From NCBI GenBank assembly GCA_017303735.1, contig JAFLCF010000161.1, forward strand, positions 1 through 10,086: DNA of 10,086 bases, in the 5' to 3' direction. The position numbers and the translations under genes are program-made. Below, piece after piece: positions 1-6,876 of the stretch. Below the pieces are notes generated by a model, which had not been told where the DNA came from, searched no databases, and worked only from the letters and a program-made list of their open reading frames with translations. Position 1 is the stretch's first letter; each line of letters opens with the position of its first letter. The DNA comes from Anaerolineae bacterium (lineage in GTDB: Bacteria > Chloroflexota > Anaerolineae > Anaerolineales > Villigracilaceae).

Positions 1-317
1 TCAATCCCTGCTTGTTCGGCAGCGGATGAAAAATTTTGTGCGCCTTCCAATTCGATGGTGGTGTACCCATGCCCAGCCGCCATATTGTGGATAAGGTAAT
101 ACGCTGCATGTACGCCTTGCATGGCTGTAACGAGAGTTTCCGGCTCCATCACATCGGCACGGACCATCTCTACGTGTTTGTACCATTCGCGTTTGCGCAA
201 ACGCTCTGGCTGCCTTGCCATCGCGCGGACGCGGTATCCTTTTTCAAGTAGTTGGGGAATGAGCAGGCTGGCGATATAACCCGTTGCGCCAGTGACGAGG
301 ATGAGAGGAGAGGGCAT
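1..317 (-). CDS. SDR-type NAD(P)-binding protein (NmrA/YbjT-like), C-terminus outside window
   Basis: The first 105 codons of a gene that runs off the left edge. The N-terminus is a Rossmann nucleotide-binding fold: a hydrophobic strand (LILV) leads into TGATGYIA at residues 9-16, the glycine-rich TGxxGxxG motif of atypical or extended short-chain dehydrogenases. Further on, an AYYLIHNM segment followed by an NFSSAAEQAG helix resembles the YbjT/NmrA-like subgroup, often fused to DUF2867, where the pattern AYYLVHSM is typical. These proteins bind NAD(P) and act as oxidoreductases, epimerases or redox sensors; the substrate cannot be judged from this fragment. The start at 317 is the first ATG before the Rossmann strand. 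No Shine-Dalgarno is visible, and a TACAAT box lies so close upstream that the message could be leaderless. The gene follows the SulP gene by 58 bp, a gap mostly filled by a hairpin. Confidence 0.85.
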   Translation of the reverse strand, partial: MPSPLILVTGATGYIASLLIPQLLEKGYRVRAMARQPERLRKREWYKHVEMVRADVMEPETLVTAMQGVHAAYYLIHNMAAGHGYTTIELEGAQNFSSAAEQAGI

Positions 318-340
318 GGAGTAATTGTATGCCCTAAATG

Positions 341-369
341 CTCAGTTGGGGGCTTCGCCCTCAACTGAG
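341..369. repeat. Stop-proximal hairpin after SulP gene, copy 1 of a GGGGGCT..GCCC family
   Basis: Inverted repeat with arms 341-353 and 357-369 and a 3-nt loop. The outer arms are CTCAGTTG and CAACTGAG. Position 349/361 pairs only as G-U in the plus-strand RNA and is an A-C mismatch in the minus-strand RNA. It begins 6 nt after the SulP stop codon. In the minus direction it lacks a U-run; in the plus direction it is followed by TTTTT. It may be a weak or bidirectional terminator, a 3'-end stabiliser or a dispersed palindromic element. Confidence 0.7.
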
Positions 370-375
370 TGGTTT

Positions 376-2583
376 TTAATCCATGAATATTTCGATCAGC
401 CGGTTGTTCTCTGCCAAACGTTCTGCCAAAGTTTGGGCGATCCACTCATGCAAGAGGGCGGCAAGAGCCGGATCTTCTTTTTGTATCCTTCGCAGGCTTT
501 CAGATGTCAACCGGTAGATCGTGCTGGAAACTTCAGCTTTGACCGAAGCCGAACGCACACCGCCCAGATAAAATGCGATCTCACCCAGCATCGCACCGTT
601 TTTTACACTGCGAAGCCGCATCATCTCCCCTTTGATGGTTTCGAACTCCACGGTCACCAACCCTGATTCGATGTAAAACAGATCGTTCGATGTTTCACCC
701 TGTCGAATAAAGTATTCACCCGCCTGAATATCTTCGCGTTTCATATAGTCTTTGATACGCGTGATACCGGGGAAGGAACGATTCAAAGTAGTGAGGATGC
801 TTTTACCAATATCCATGGTGGGTTGTTCTTTTTCAAGTGCCAGCAGTTTGTTCTCACACCATTCCAGTGCGTGATCGAGCGTTGGAGAAATGGCGAATGC
901 CTTCCCCTGCCCTTCTAAAAGACCACTGCGTTCCATTTGCGCGTGAATATCTTCTGAAAGCCCAGACCATGCCATCACAACGTTTCCGGCTTCGGTCAAC
1001 TGCTTGAGGCGTGTCACCCCGAAAATGGCGGAGGAGTCGAGCCGCTTTACTTGTCTGAAATCCAGCACGAGATACTTCAACTCGTCTTCGTCTTTCAATG
1101 CCATGCGTTTGCGCACGTTTTCCAAAATCCGCTGAACGGAGCCGAAGAAGATAAAACCCTGCAAGACCAGAATATGAATCTGGTCGCCGTGATCTGCGAG
1201 ATAGCTGCGATGCCGTTGCGGACGTTCCACCCGGCTGTGCAAAGTGCCGCCGTAAAACACATTCTTGATAATGCTGACGCTGCCATAACTGATCACGAAC
1301 AATAAGGCAGATATCACAATGCCCGCACCAATGGCTGGAAGAAAACCGACCCGGTCAATGATGATGAGCATGACCCAGATCAAAGCATAGTCCATGCGCG
1401 GAAGCAGCTTGTAAGAGTCGACAAGCCATTCGGCAAGGAAAGACAAGCCCAGAAAGAAGAGCATGCCGCCCATTAAAAATTTTGGGAAGAACGAAATAAC
1501 AGATGCGCCAAAGAACAATGCCAACGCGCAGAACAAGCCCGTGGAAACACCCACCAAACGGCTCTTGGCGCCAAAGCGATTCGGTAATGCAGAGAAACCG
1601 AGGGTCTGATACCCAACCGGAAAGCCGATCAACCCGCCAATGAGATTCACGCCACCGGCAGAGATCAATTCGCGGTCGAGGTTGACATCTTGTTTGTAGA
1701 CCACTTCCAATCCGCTTGAGTTGAGCAGCAATGAAATGACACTTAAACCGAACAAGGTTGCATAGGTTTCGGCATGGCTAAAGATCACGCCCCATTGCAC
1801 CATGCCCAAATTTTCAAGTGTAAAGAAATGAAATAGCCCACCGGCAGGGAACGGACCTAGGAGCCAACCATTTGCCCCGGCTTCTTCCATGGAGATGCCG
1901 GAGATGAGTAAAAAGATATAGAACGAGATCAACGCGAGGATGACCGCACCGGGCAAAATCAGAAAGTGACTAAACCGCCGCAAAACGAGTAATAAGACCA
2001 ACCCAAATAAAATTCCGGGCAACCAGTTCCAGAGAACGGATGGCGCAAAGAACATGGGAAGGTTCGCTATGTGTTGTGGCACATTCACCATCACACTAAA
2101 AGAACCCTTGAGCAATAGATACCCCGTGCCTGCCAGAAAACCGCCCACAACCGGATATGGCACATAACGGGCAAATCCGCTCAGTTTGAACCAACCGAGG
2201 ATGAGGAACAAGACCCCGGTCAATAAGGATCCCAGCATGATGGCGCCCATTGCGGTGGAATAGATCGCCTCAGGGCTTTGACCTTTGAGAGTCGCCGCCA
2301 CCCCGGCACACATCAACGCCATGAGCGCGGCTGGAGTATCCTGCGGCACTCCGATCATGTTGACGAGGGAGGATGTCAGCGCAATGAAGATGGTGACGAT
2401 GACCGTACCAATCAACATCATACCGATGCCGCGCGGCAGGAATTGACTCAGATCACCAGAGAAAATGAGCGCCGCAAGTGAAATTTCCACGCTGATGAGG
2501 ATGATCGCATTGATCAATCCGGCGCTAAGACTAGGCAATAAAACGGAGGGTTGGAAATTTCGTTTGAGTTCGGCTGTGTTCAT
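376..2583 (-). CDS. SulP-family anion transporter with STAS and cyclic-nucleotide-binding domains
   Basis: A 735-residue inner-membrane protein in three parts. Residues about 20-435 hold the many hydrophobic segments of a SulP (SLC26-type) permease, including the early VEISLAALIFSG segment and a VPYPVVGGFLAGTG stretch typical of the family. SulP proteins move sulfate, bicarbonate, dicarboxylates or other anions; the substrate cannot be read here. Residues about 460-575 are a cytoplasmic STAS domain with a VLDFRQVKRLDSSA core (D516, S517), the region that in anti-sigma-factor antagonists carries the phosphorylated serine. Residues about 605-725 are a cNMP-binding (CRP/CNB) domain with a phosphate-binding cassette containing GEIA (G667, E668) and R677. 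The CNB tail is an addition to the usual SulP-STAS layout and suggests gating by cAMP, cGMP or another small ligand. Start at 2583 has only a weak AGAGAG upstream. Hairpins flank the gene on both sides. Confidence 0.93.
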   Translation of the reverse strand: MNTAELKRNFQPSVLLPSLSAGLINAIILISVEISLAALIFSGDLSQFLPRGIGMMLIGTVIVTIFIALTSSLVNMIGVPQDTPAALMALMCAGVAATLKGQSPEAIYSTAMGAIMLGSLLTGVLFLILGWFKLSGFARYVPYPVVGGFLAGTGYLLLKGSFSVMVNVPQHIANLPMFFAPSVLWNWLPGILFGLVLLLVLRRFSHFLILPGAVILALISFYIFLLISGISMEEAGANGWLLGPFPAGGLFHFFTLENLGMVQWGVIFSHAETYATLFGLSVISLLLNSSGLEVVYKQDVNLDRELISAGGVNLIGGLIGFPVGYQTLGFSALPNRFGAKSRLVGVSTGLFCALALFFGASVISFFPKFLMGGMLFFLGLSFLAEWLVDSYKLLPRMDYALIWVMLIIIDRVGFLPAIGAGIVISALLFVISYGSVSIIKNVFYGGTLHSRVERPQRHRSYLADHGDQIHILVLQGFIFFGSVQRILENVRKRMALKDEDELKYLVLDFRQVKRLDSSAIFGVTRLKQLTEAGNVVMAWSGLSEDIHAQMERSGLLEGQGKAFAISPTLDHALEWCENKLLALEKEQPTMDIGKSILTTLNRSFPGITRIKDYMKREDIQAGEYFIRQGETSNDLFYIESGLVTVEFETIKGEMMRLRSVKNGAMLGEIAFYLGGVRSASVKAEVSSTIYRLTSESLRRIQKEDPALAALLHEWIAQTLAERLAENNRLIEIFMD

Positions 2584-2604
2584 TGATGCTCTCTACGAAA
2601 ATTT

Positions 2605-2643
2605 ATCTGCTCTATTGGGGGCTAAGCCCCCAATAGAGCAGAT
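2605..2643. repeat. Perfect hairpin between amine dehydrogenase and SulP genes, copy 2 of the GGGGGCT..GCCC family
   Basis: Arms 2605-2622 and 2626-2643 are exactly complementary over 18 bp, around a 3-nt centre. It shares the inner core TTGGGGGCT/GCCC with the hairpin at 341-369, but its outer arms (CTCTA/TAGAG) differ in a complementary way. It begins 4 nt after the dehydrogenase stop codon and occupies most of the 64-bp gap. On the minus strand it is followed by AAATTTTCG, a poor U-tract, so termination is possible but not certain. Confidence 0.75.
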
Positions 2644-2647
2644 TCGA

Positions 2648-4699
2648 TTACTTGGTAGTTGTAACCCGCTCGATCTTGAATGGTGTCACATCGGGGTTGA
2701 TGGCTTCGTCGAATTCTCTGGCGGCAAGATGACCGGCGAATACGGCTTGTGCGATGATGTTGGGCGCTTCGGCATCACCGATGATTCTCAGGGAATTGAG
2801 GTGTCCGTCCGCGAGGGCGGGCTTGAGTTCGTGATAAAGCGTGTCGTTGGGGATTCTGTCTGTGACCATGACGATGGCATCGCAGGCAAGAGTCGACTCG
2901 GCGTTGGTGAAGGTTTGGGCCACAGTGGCAGTTGTCGGGGAGAAAGAGGCGAGAGCGTGGTGGGGGAGCGGAGTCACGTTTAGGCTGAGGAGGCGCTTGT
3001 AGATGCGTTCCTGTTCGAGGGTGTATTCTGTCCACGCAGAGATGGTGGGAGCGGGTGTAACGAGAGTCACTTCACAGCCGTTCGTGGCGAGTAACTCGCC
3101 GAGCACGCCACCCATGTAGTAATGATCGTCGTCGTAGATGATAACTTTGCCAGTGGGGAGTTTTCCCGCCATCAGATCATCAGGCGTGAAGATGTTGCCA
3201 TTGCCTTGAATAGGACGAGAGTGATAACGACCAACGCCATCGCGCCGCCAGGTTGCGCCGGTGGCGAGGATGACATGCGGTGCATCGGCATCGAGGACAT
3301 CTTGCGCGGACATCGGGCTGGAGGGATAGAAATAAATATTTTCGAGTTTGTTGATTTGCGTAAGACGCCAATCGATAACGCGCCGCCATTCAATGAGATT
3401 CGGAAGTTGAGACTCAAGCAAGACGCGACCGCCCGCCTCACGCTGCGCGTCGGTGAGAATGACCTTGTACCCGCGCTGACCCAACGCCCGAGCCGCTTCA
3501 AGCCCAGCAGGTCCTGCGCCGACGACGAGAATTTCATCATTTGATTTTTTCGGCGCAATGATTTCGGGGTGCCATTCACGGCGAAACTCTTCACCCATGG
3601 TGGGATTCTGTGTGCAGCGAATGGGCACGAAGCGAGTATCGCCTGTGACGCAGATATTACAACCGATACACTCACGGATATCTTCGTGCCTGCCTTCTTT
3701 TATTTTGTTCGGCAAAAACGGGTCTGCAATGGACGGGCGCGCTGCACCGATGAGGTCCATGATGCCGCGCTCGATGGCGGAGACCATGCTGTCGGGTGAG
3801 GTGTAACGCCCCACGCCGACGACGGGTTTGGTGGTGAGTTGTTTCACGAAGGAAATATATTTTTCCTGATGACCTTCTTTGCCAAAGCGCGAGGTGATGG
3901 AATCATTTTTCCATGCGCTGATGTTCACATCCCACAGGTCGGGCAGTTCGGCGAGCATGGAGACGATCTCTTTGGCTTCGCCATCGTGTTGTATGCCTTC
4001 TGAGCCGAGCAATTCATCCACAGCAAAGCGGACAGCCACAGCGCAAGTATCGCCGACGGCTTCTTTGGTATCTTCGATCAGTTCGCGGAAGAAGCGCACG
4101 CGGTTCTCAAGCGAGCCGCCATATTCATCGGAACGGTCATTGTCTTTGGAAAGTAGATGAAACGCCAGTGTCATGTTATGCGCGGCGTAGCAGTAGATAA
4201 TATCGAAACCCGCTTTCTTGGCGCGGATGGCGGCGTTGCGATGCCACTTGCGGACTTGCTTGAGGTCGTCCTTTGTGGCGGCGCGTGCCTGACCCGGTTC
4301 ATAGCCACCTCCGCCCGTGATGCCCATTGAGCGCGGAGCGAATGCCGCGGCGCGCGAATATAGATTTGCCGCGTCGTGACTGTTGTAGGTCAACTCAATG
4401 CCAGCCAGTGATCCATGCTTGTGAACCGCTTCAGTCATCAGTTGCCAGGTGGGGATATCGGCATCGTCCCAAATGCGACCTTCGAAATACGGCGATAGGT
4501 CGCTGGTGTAGTGGATCTCCGTCTCTTCGGTGCAGACCACACCCCAGCCTCCTTGCGCTTTCATGCCACGCATGGCTGCCATGCCTTGCGGCATGCGCCA
4601 GCCAAAGCCATTGCAATGCGGCACTTGATAGAAACGATTAGGTGCGGTGACGGGTCCGATCTTTATGGGTTGAAAGAGGATATCGTAGCGAGAGGACAT
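2648..4699 (-). CDS. Trimethylamine/histamine dehydrogenase-family FMN and 4Fe-4S amine dehydrogenase
   Basis: A 683-residue cytoplasmic enzyme of the old-yellow-enzyme superfamily with the three-part layout of trimethylamine dehydrogenase. Residues 1-335 form the FMN TIM barrel, with FYQVPHC at 23-29; C29 aligns with the cysteine that binds FMN covalently (6-S-cysteinyl-FMN) in TMADH. Y171, H174 and D266 match its catalytic Tyr, His and Asp. A CxxCxxCx11C cluster (C344, C347, C350, C362) holds the 4Fe-4S centre. Residues from 389 form the dinucleotide-binding-like domains, with GAGPAG at 394-399. The family oxidatively removes an amine and passes electrons through the cluster to ETF. Two of the three substrate-pocket aromatics of TMADH are replaced (E59, D354) while W263 is kept, so the substrate is probably not trimethylamine. 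The closest alternative is histamine dehydrogenase. No ETF genes are in the window. The start lies 32 bp after the lipoprotein stop, so the two may be cotranscribed. Confidence 0.9.
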   Translation of the reverse strand: MSSRYDILFQPIKIGPVTAPNRFYQVPHCNGFGWRMPQGMAAMRGMKAQGGWGVVCTEETEIHYTSDLSPYFEGRIWDDADIPTWQLMTEAVHKHGSLAGIELTYNSHDAANLYSRAAAFAPRSMGITGGGGYEPGQARAATKDDLKQVRKWHRNAAIRAKKAGFDIIYCYAAHNMTLAFHLLSKDNDRSDEYGGSLENRVRFFRELIEDTKEAVGDTCAVAVRFAVDELLGSEGIQHDGEAKEIVSMLAELPDLWDVNISAWKNDSITSRFGKEGHQEKYISFVKQLTTKPVVGVGRYTSPDSMVSAIERGIMDLIGAARPSIADPFLPNKIKEGRHEDIRECIGCNICVTGDTRFVPIRCTQNPTMGEEFRREWHPEIIAPKKSNDEILVVGAGPAGLEAARALGQRGYKVILTDAQREAGGRVLLESQLPNLIEWRRVIDWRLTQINKLENIYFYPSSPMSAQDVLDADAPHVILATGATWRRDGVGRYHSRPIQGNGNIFTPDDLMAGKLPTGKVIIYDDDHYYMGGVLGELLATNGCEVTLVTPAPTISAWTEYTLEQERIYKRLLSLNVTPLPHHALASFSPTTATVAQTFTNAESTLACDAIVMVTDRIPNDTLYHELKPALADGHLNSLRIIGDAEAPNIIAQAVFAGHLAAREFDEAINPDVTPFKIERVTTTK

Positions 4700-4731
4700 G
4701 GGATTTTCCGATTTACGATTGAGATGAAGGT

Positions 4732-5346
4732 CTATTCACAGTAAGGCAATTGTGAGAAAAGCATTTCCGAATATTCATCCAATACAATGTCTGCTTCAGC
4801 AGGCAGCAGTAACATGAGTGTGATGATGGTGTTGGTAGAATCATAGGTGGACCAGAAATTTGCATCGTAGTCGATGCCTTGATCTGTTACGCTGAATTCA
4901 TAGAGCCGCACCCCTTGATCGTTGCGGCATTCGTTCTCCAATTCGTAACTTTCATAATTTCCAAAAACACTATCCCAGTGCTCGTCGCTGAAATACTTAT
5001 TCAAGTCAGGTTCTTCGTAGCCGCATGGGAAGATCACATTTTCTATAAAAACTACTCCCTCTTCAGAGACCCAATAAACCGCCACTTTGTTTTCATAGGT
5101 CTCATAACTTTGCTCCCATTCCGGTGCGGAGAAAATATTGCCGGTGTAGCCGAGCGCACGGTCAATATCGCTTTGGGTCGGTTCAGAGGAGATGCATACC
5201 GGGGTGACAGTGGGCAACACTTCTATTGTTGCAGTGGGCGGTATGGGAGAAGGCGGGGCAGTGGTTGGCTCTGGTGCCGGTGTGGATGATGACCCGCATG
5301 CGGATAGAAGGAATGTGATGATAAGAATGAACGAAAAATTTTTCAT
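4732..5346 (-). CDS. Hypothetical proline-linker lipoprotein
   Basis: A 204-residue secreted protein that I do not recognise beyond its export signal. Residues 1-16 are a short signal peptide (MKNF, then a hydrophobic stretch) ending in the lipobox LSAC, so Cys17 should be lipidated after signal peptidase II cleavage. Residues 18-50 are a Ser/Thr/Pro linker that would hold the domain off the membrane. The remaining 150 residues are acidic and rich in Tyr, Asp and Glu, with four cysteines (C51, C108, C140, C203), an even number compatible with two disulfides outside the cell. Length and style suit small lipoproteins of Anaerolineae, whose cores are often lineage-specific. The start is supported by GAGG about 7 nt upstream and an extended -10 box further up. 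The dehydrogenase gene follows after 32 bp, though nothing in the sequence ties the two functionally. Confidence 0.85.
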   Translation of the reverse strand: MKNFSFILIITFLLSACGSSSTPAPEPTTAPPSPIPPTATIEVLPTVTPVCISSEPTQSDIDRALGYTGNIFSAPEWEQSYETYENKVAVYWVSEEGVVFIENVIFPCGYEEPDLNKYFSDEHWDSVFGNYESYELENECRNDQGVRLYEFSVTDQGIDYDANFWSTYDSTNTIITLMLLLPAEADIVLDEYSEMLFSQLPYCE

Positions 5347-5376
5347 TAGAAAACCTCAACGAGGATGTTTCTTGCG

Positions 5377-5385
5377 AGTATAGCA
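5377..5385 (-). promoter_or_regulatory. Candidate extended -10 promoter for the lipoprotein gene
   Basis: On the minus strand TGCTATACT forms an extended -10 (TGn plus a five-of-six match to TATAAT). The expected start point is about 24 nt before the ATG at 5346, leaving room for the GAGG ribosome site. There is no good -35, as is usual for extended -10 promoters. The same 9-mer occurs at 7448-7456, upstream of the DinB gene. The site lies just after the terminator of the preceding gene, where a promoter is expected. Confidence 0.4.
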
Positions 5386-5393
5386 TGCTGAAC

Positions 5394-5425
5394 AAAAAAT
5401 GCCCGGTTCTACAACCGGACATTTT
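5394..5425 (-). terminator. Rho-independent terminator after the methyltransferase gene
   Basis: The minus-strand RNA forms AAAATGTCCGGTT, loop GTAG, AACCGGGCATTTT, with one U-G pair, and then runs into a six-U tract. It begins 34 nt after the methyltransferase stop. In the plus direction the stem has one C-A mismatch and ends ACATTTTCG, so it could act weakly both ways. It separates the small-gene cluster from the lipoprotein gene. Confidence 0.8.
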
Positions 5426-5459
5426 CGCTTCATTCTGCGCTCAGGCTTGCTACTCACCA

Positions 5460-6254
5460 TCAAGCGGAGTATACACTTCGAGGTTTGTACCCTAACAGCA
5501 TCTTGACATGGATATTGGAACGAAAGACGATCTGTTCTCGGCTTTCTTTTGCCGCGCTCAAAGCTTGTTTGATGCGCTCCAGCCCGGTTTCATAGGTTCT
5601 TTCATCTAGTAATGCTAATTGCGAAGTGGCATTGTGTTTGAGAAAGGGATCATTCAAGACCGCTTCACCCACATGCACATTGTGAATGTTCTCCGCCGTC
5701 TGCGAAGTGACCGAATGGAAACCTGCCTGCTCCATCCAGGTTAATACTGAATTCCCAGAGGGGTAGCGCCTCAGATCATTATCATAGACCTGATCGAAAT
5801 AGTCATAGATGTACCAATTGGAAGAGCCTTCGTGCGGGTCATGCCCAATGACTGCCAACGCTCCGCCCGGCTTGAGTAGACGGTAAGCTTCAAGGATGAA
5901 GGCGCGATGATTGCCGAAGTGATGAATGGCATCGACGCAGTAAACAAGGTCAAAGGTAGAAGAACGATAGGGGAGTTGGGTGCCCATGCCCCGGCTGAGA
6001 GAAAGAGGCGCGGGTTGTCGCTTCGCCTGTTGCAGCATGCCCATCGAATAATCCAGCCCGTACATTGCAGCGCCGGTCTGATTCAAAAGGTTCAGCCAAA
6101 AGCCAGTGCCGCTGCCAACTTCCAAAATGGTTTTGGCGTTTACTTGTTGAGCAAGTTCAAGCAGAGCCTGTCCCCGCTCCCAGGTTTGGGTGGCAGGGTA
6201 ACGTTGATTGTATTGAGATGCGATTTGGTCGTAGTTGAGTTTGAGTGAGTTCAT
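5460..6254 (-). CDS. Class I SAM-dependent methyltransferase
   Basis: A 264-residue soluble protein with the Rossmann-like methyltransferase fold. Motif I is EVGSGTGFW at residues 45-53 (SAM-binding glycine loop), followed by an acidic strand end in YGLDYS (about 65-70, ribose contact), FDLVYCVDAIHHF at 101-113 (motif IV region) and LLKPGGALAVIGHD at 126-139 (motif V/VI region). This resembles the UbiE/COQ5-like and methyltransferase type 11/25 families, which methylate small molecules. The target is not predictable. The C-terminal 100 residues form a family-specific lid with no motif I know. It begins 29 bp after ywbE and is probably cotranscribed with it. No clear Shine-Dalgarno is present, and a 6-bp hairpin abuts the start codon, so translation may depend on ribosomes arriving from ywbE. 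Confidence 0.9.
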   Translation of the reverse strand: MNSLKLNYDQIASQYNQRYPATQTWERGQALLELAQQVNAKTILEVGSGTGFWLNLLNQTGAAMYGLDYSMGMLQQAKRQPAPLSLSRGMGTQLPYRSSTFDLVYCVDAIHHFGNHRAFILEAYRLLKPGGALAVIGHDPHEGSSNWYIYDYFDQVYDNDLRRYPSGNSVLTWMEQAGFHSVTSQTAENIHNVHVGEAVLNDPFLKHNATSQLALLDERTYETGLERIKQALSAAKESREQIVFRSNIHVKMLLGYKPRSVYSA

Positions 6255-6272
6255 GGCATCGTCTTAGATGCC
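6255..6272 (-). promoter_or_regulatory. Small hairpin abutting the methyltransferase start codon
   Basis: GGCATC (6255-6260) and GATGCC (6267-6272) form a 6-bp stem with a 6-nt loop, and the stem ends at the base next to the ATG at 6254. The only purine-rich stretch nearby (AAGG) overlaps the far arm, about 15 nt from the start codon, too far for a normal ribosome site. Such a structure could reduce independent initiation, but 6 bp could also be chance. Confidence 0.3.
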
Positions 6273-6283
6273 TTAATCTGATG

Positions 6284-6487
6284 TTAACTTACATTGACGA
6301 TTTCTTTAACTCTGCCAACTTGCCCATCTGTAAGGCGGACTTTGATGCCATGCGGATGTGTAGGCGAATTTGTCAGGATGTCTTTGACGATGCCTTTGGT
6401 AAGTTTGCCGGTACGTTGATCTTGTTTCAGCACGATCAGCACCGTGATACCGGGTTTAATGTTGGCGCGAGATTGTCCGTTGGTCAT
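6284..6487 (-). CDS. ywbE: YwbE family protein (DUF2196)
   Basis: A 67-residue protein that closely follows the YwbE pattern as I recall it: NIKPGITVLIVLKQDQRTGKL, then KGIVKDILTNS, HPHGIKVRL and GQVGRVKEI. The family is small, basic and widespread in Firmicutes and other bacteria, with a predicted beta-barrel of KOW or SH3-like character. Its role is not established to my knowledge; nucleic-acid binding is only inferred from charge and fold. Its ATG overlaps the stop codon of the upstream YciI-like gene (ATGA), and GGAG lies about 5 nt upstream inside that gene, so the two are translationally coupled. Full length for the family. Confidence 0.92.
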   Translation of the reverse strand: MTNGQSRANIKPGITVLIVLKQDQRTGKLTKGIVKDILTNSPTHPHGIKVRLTDGQVGRVKEIVNVS

Positions 6488-6798
6488 TCATGCTCCATGG
6501 CGGTCATCCACGGGCGGACTTCGTAGATGAGCAAGCCAGATTGTACGGCGGGGTCTTCGGCGGCGAAGGCTTCGATCTCTTCAAGAGAGACATCTTTGGT
6601 GGTGACCATCATGCCGCCCATATCAGGCAGAAGAAAAGGTCCGCCAAGTTCTAATTTGCCCTGCTCGTGAAGTTTGAGATAGTGCTGCACATGTTCGTTC
6701 ACGCCTGCTTGTTGGCGATAGTCTACACCATATTGCCATTTGGGTCCGGGCATGTGCAAGACGACAAAACGAATGGGGCGTGCAGGTTGAGTAGACAT
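6484..6798 (-). CDS. YciI-like (YCII domain) protein
   Basis: A 104-residue single-domain protein of the YCII superfamily, a dimeric alpha/beta ferredoxin-like fold. The features seen are an N-terminal strand (RFVVLHMPGP), VNEHVQHYLKLHEQGKLELGGPF near residues 33-55, where the histidine (H36) and GGPF turn are typical of the family, and DPAVQSGLLIYEVRPW near the end. YCII proteins have a conserved His-Asp pair in a small pocket. Most have unknown substrates, and some act in dechlorination or muconolactone-type chemistry. AGGAG about 7 nt before the ATG at 6798 supports the start. The gene overlaps ywbE by 4 bp, so the pair forms one translational unit. Confidence 0.85.
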   Translation of the reverse strand: MSTQPARPIRFVVLHMPGPKWQYGVDYRQQAGVNEHVQHYLKLHEQGKLELGGPFLLPDMGGMMVTTKDVSLEEIEAFAAEDPAVQSGLLIYEVRPWMTAMEHE

Positions 6799-6876
6799 TG
6801 GAAAACTCCTTTTGTTAGATAATAAACCCGCATCATACCGACCCTTTGCCGGATGCGCACCATGCTGGCGTAGTGT
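6799..6876. other. Short intergenic gap with no firm regulatory call
   Basis: This 78-bp gap separates the DinB-fold and YciI-like genes. Apart from the AGGAG ribosome site at its left end I see only a weak inverted repeat (CGCATC/GATGCG with a long loop) followed on the minus strand by GGTTTATTAT. That is too weak to call a terminator. A TATTAT box without a good -35 is also present. Confidence 0.4.

Noticed and set aside
36..666. Plus-strand open frames near the left edge.
   Set aside because: They lie antisense to the SDR and SulP genes, have no recognisable domains, and mirror the codon pattern of the genes beneath them.
2465..2983. A 172-codon plus-strand open frame spanning the SulP/dehydrogenase junction.
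   Set aside because: It crosses the perfect hairpin and overlaps two well-supported genes in antisense; its composition is that of a shadow frame.
4700..4731. A CGATTTA/CGATT near-tandem of a 7-mer between the lipoprotein and dehydrogenase genes.
   Set aside because: Fewer than two full units, so it cannot be distinguished from chance.
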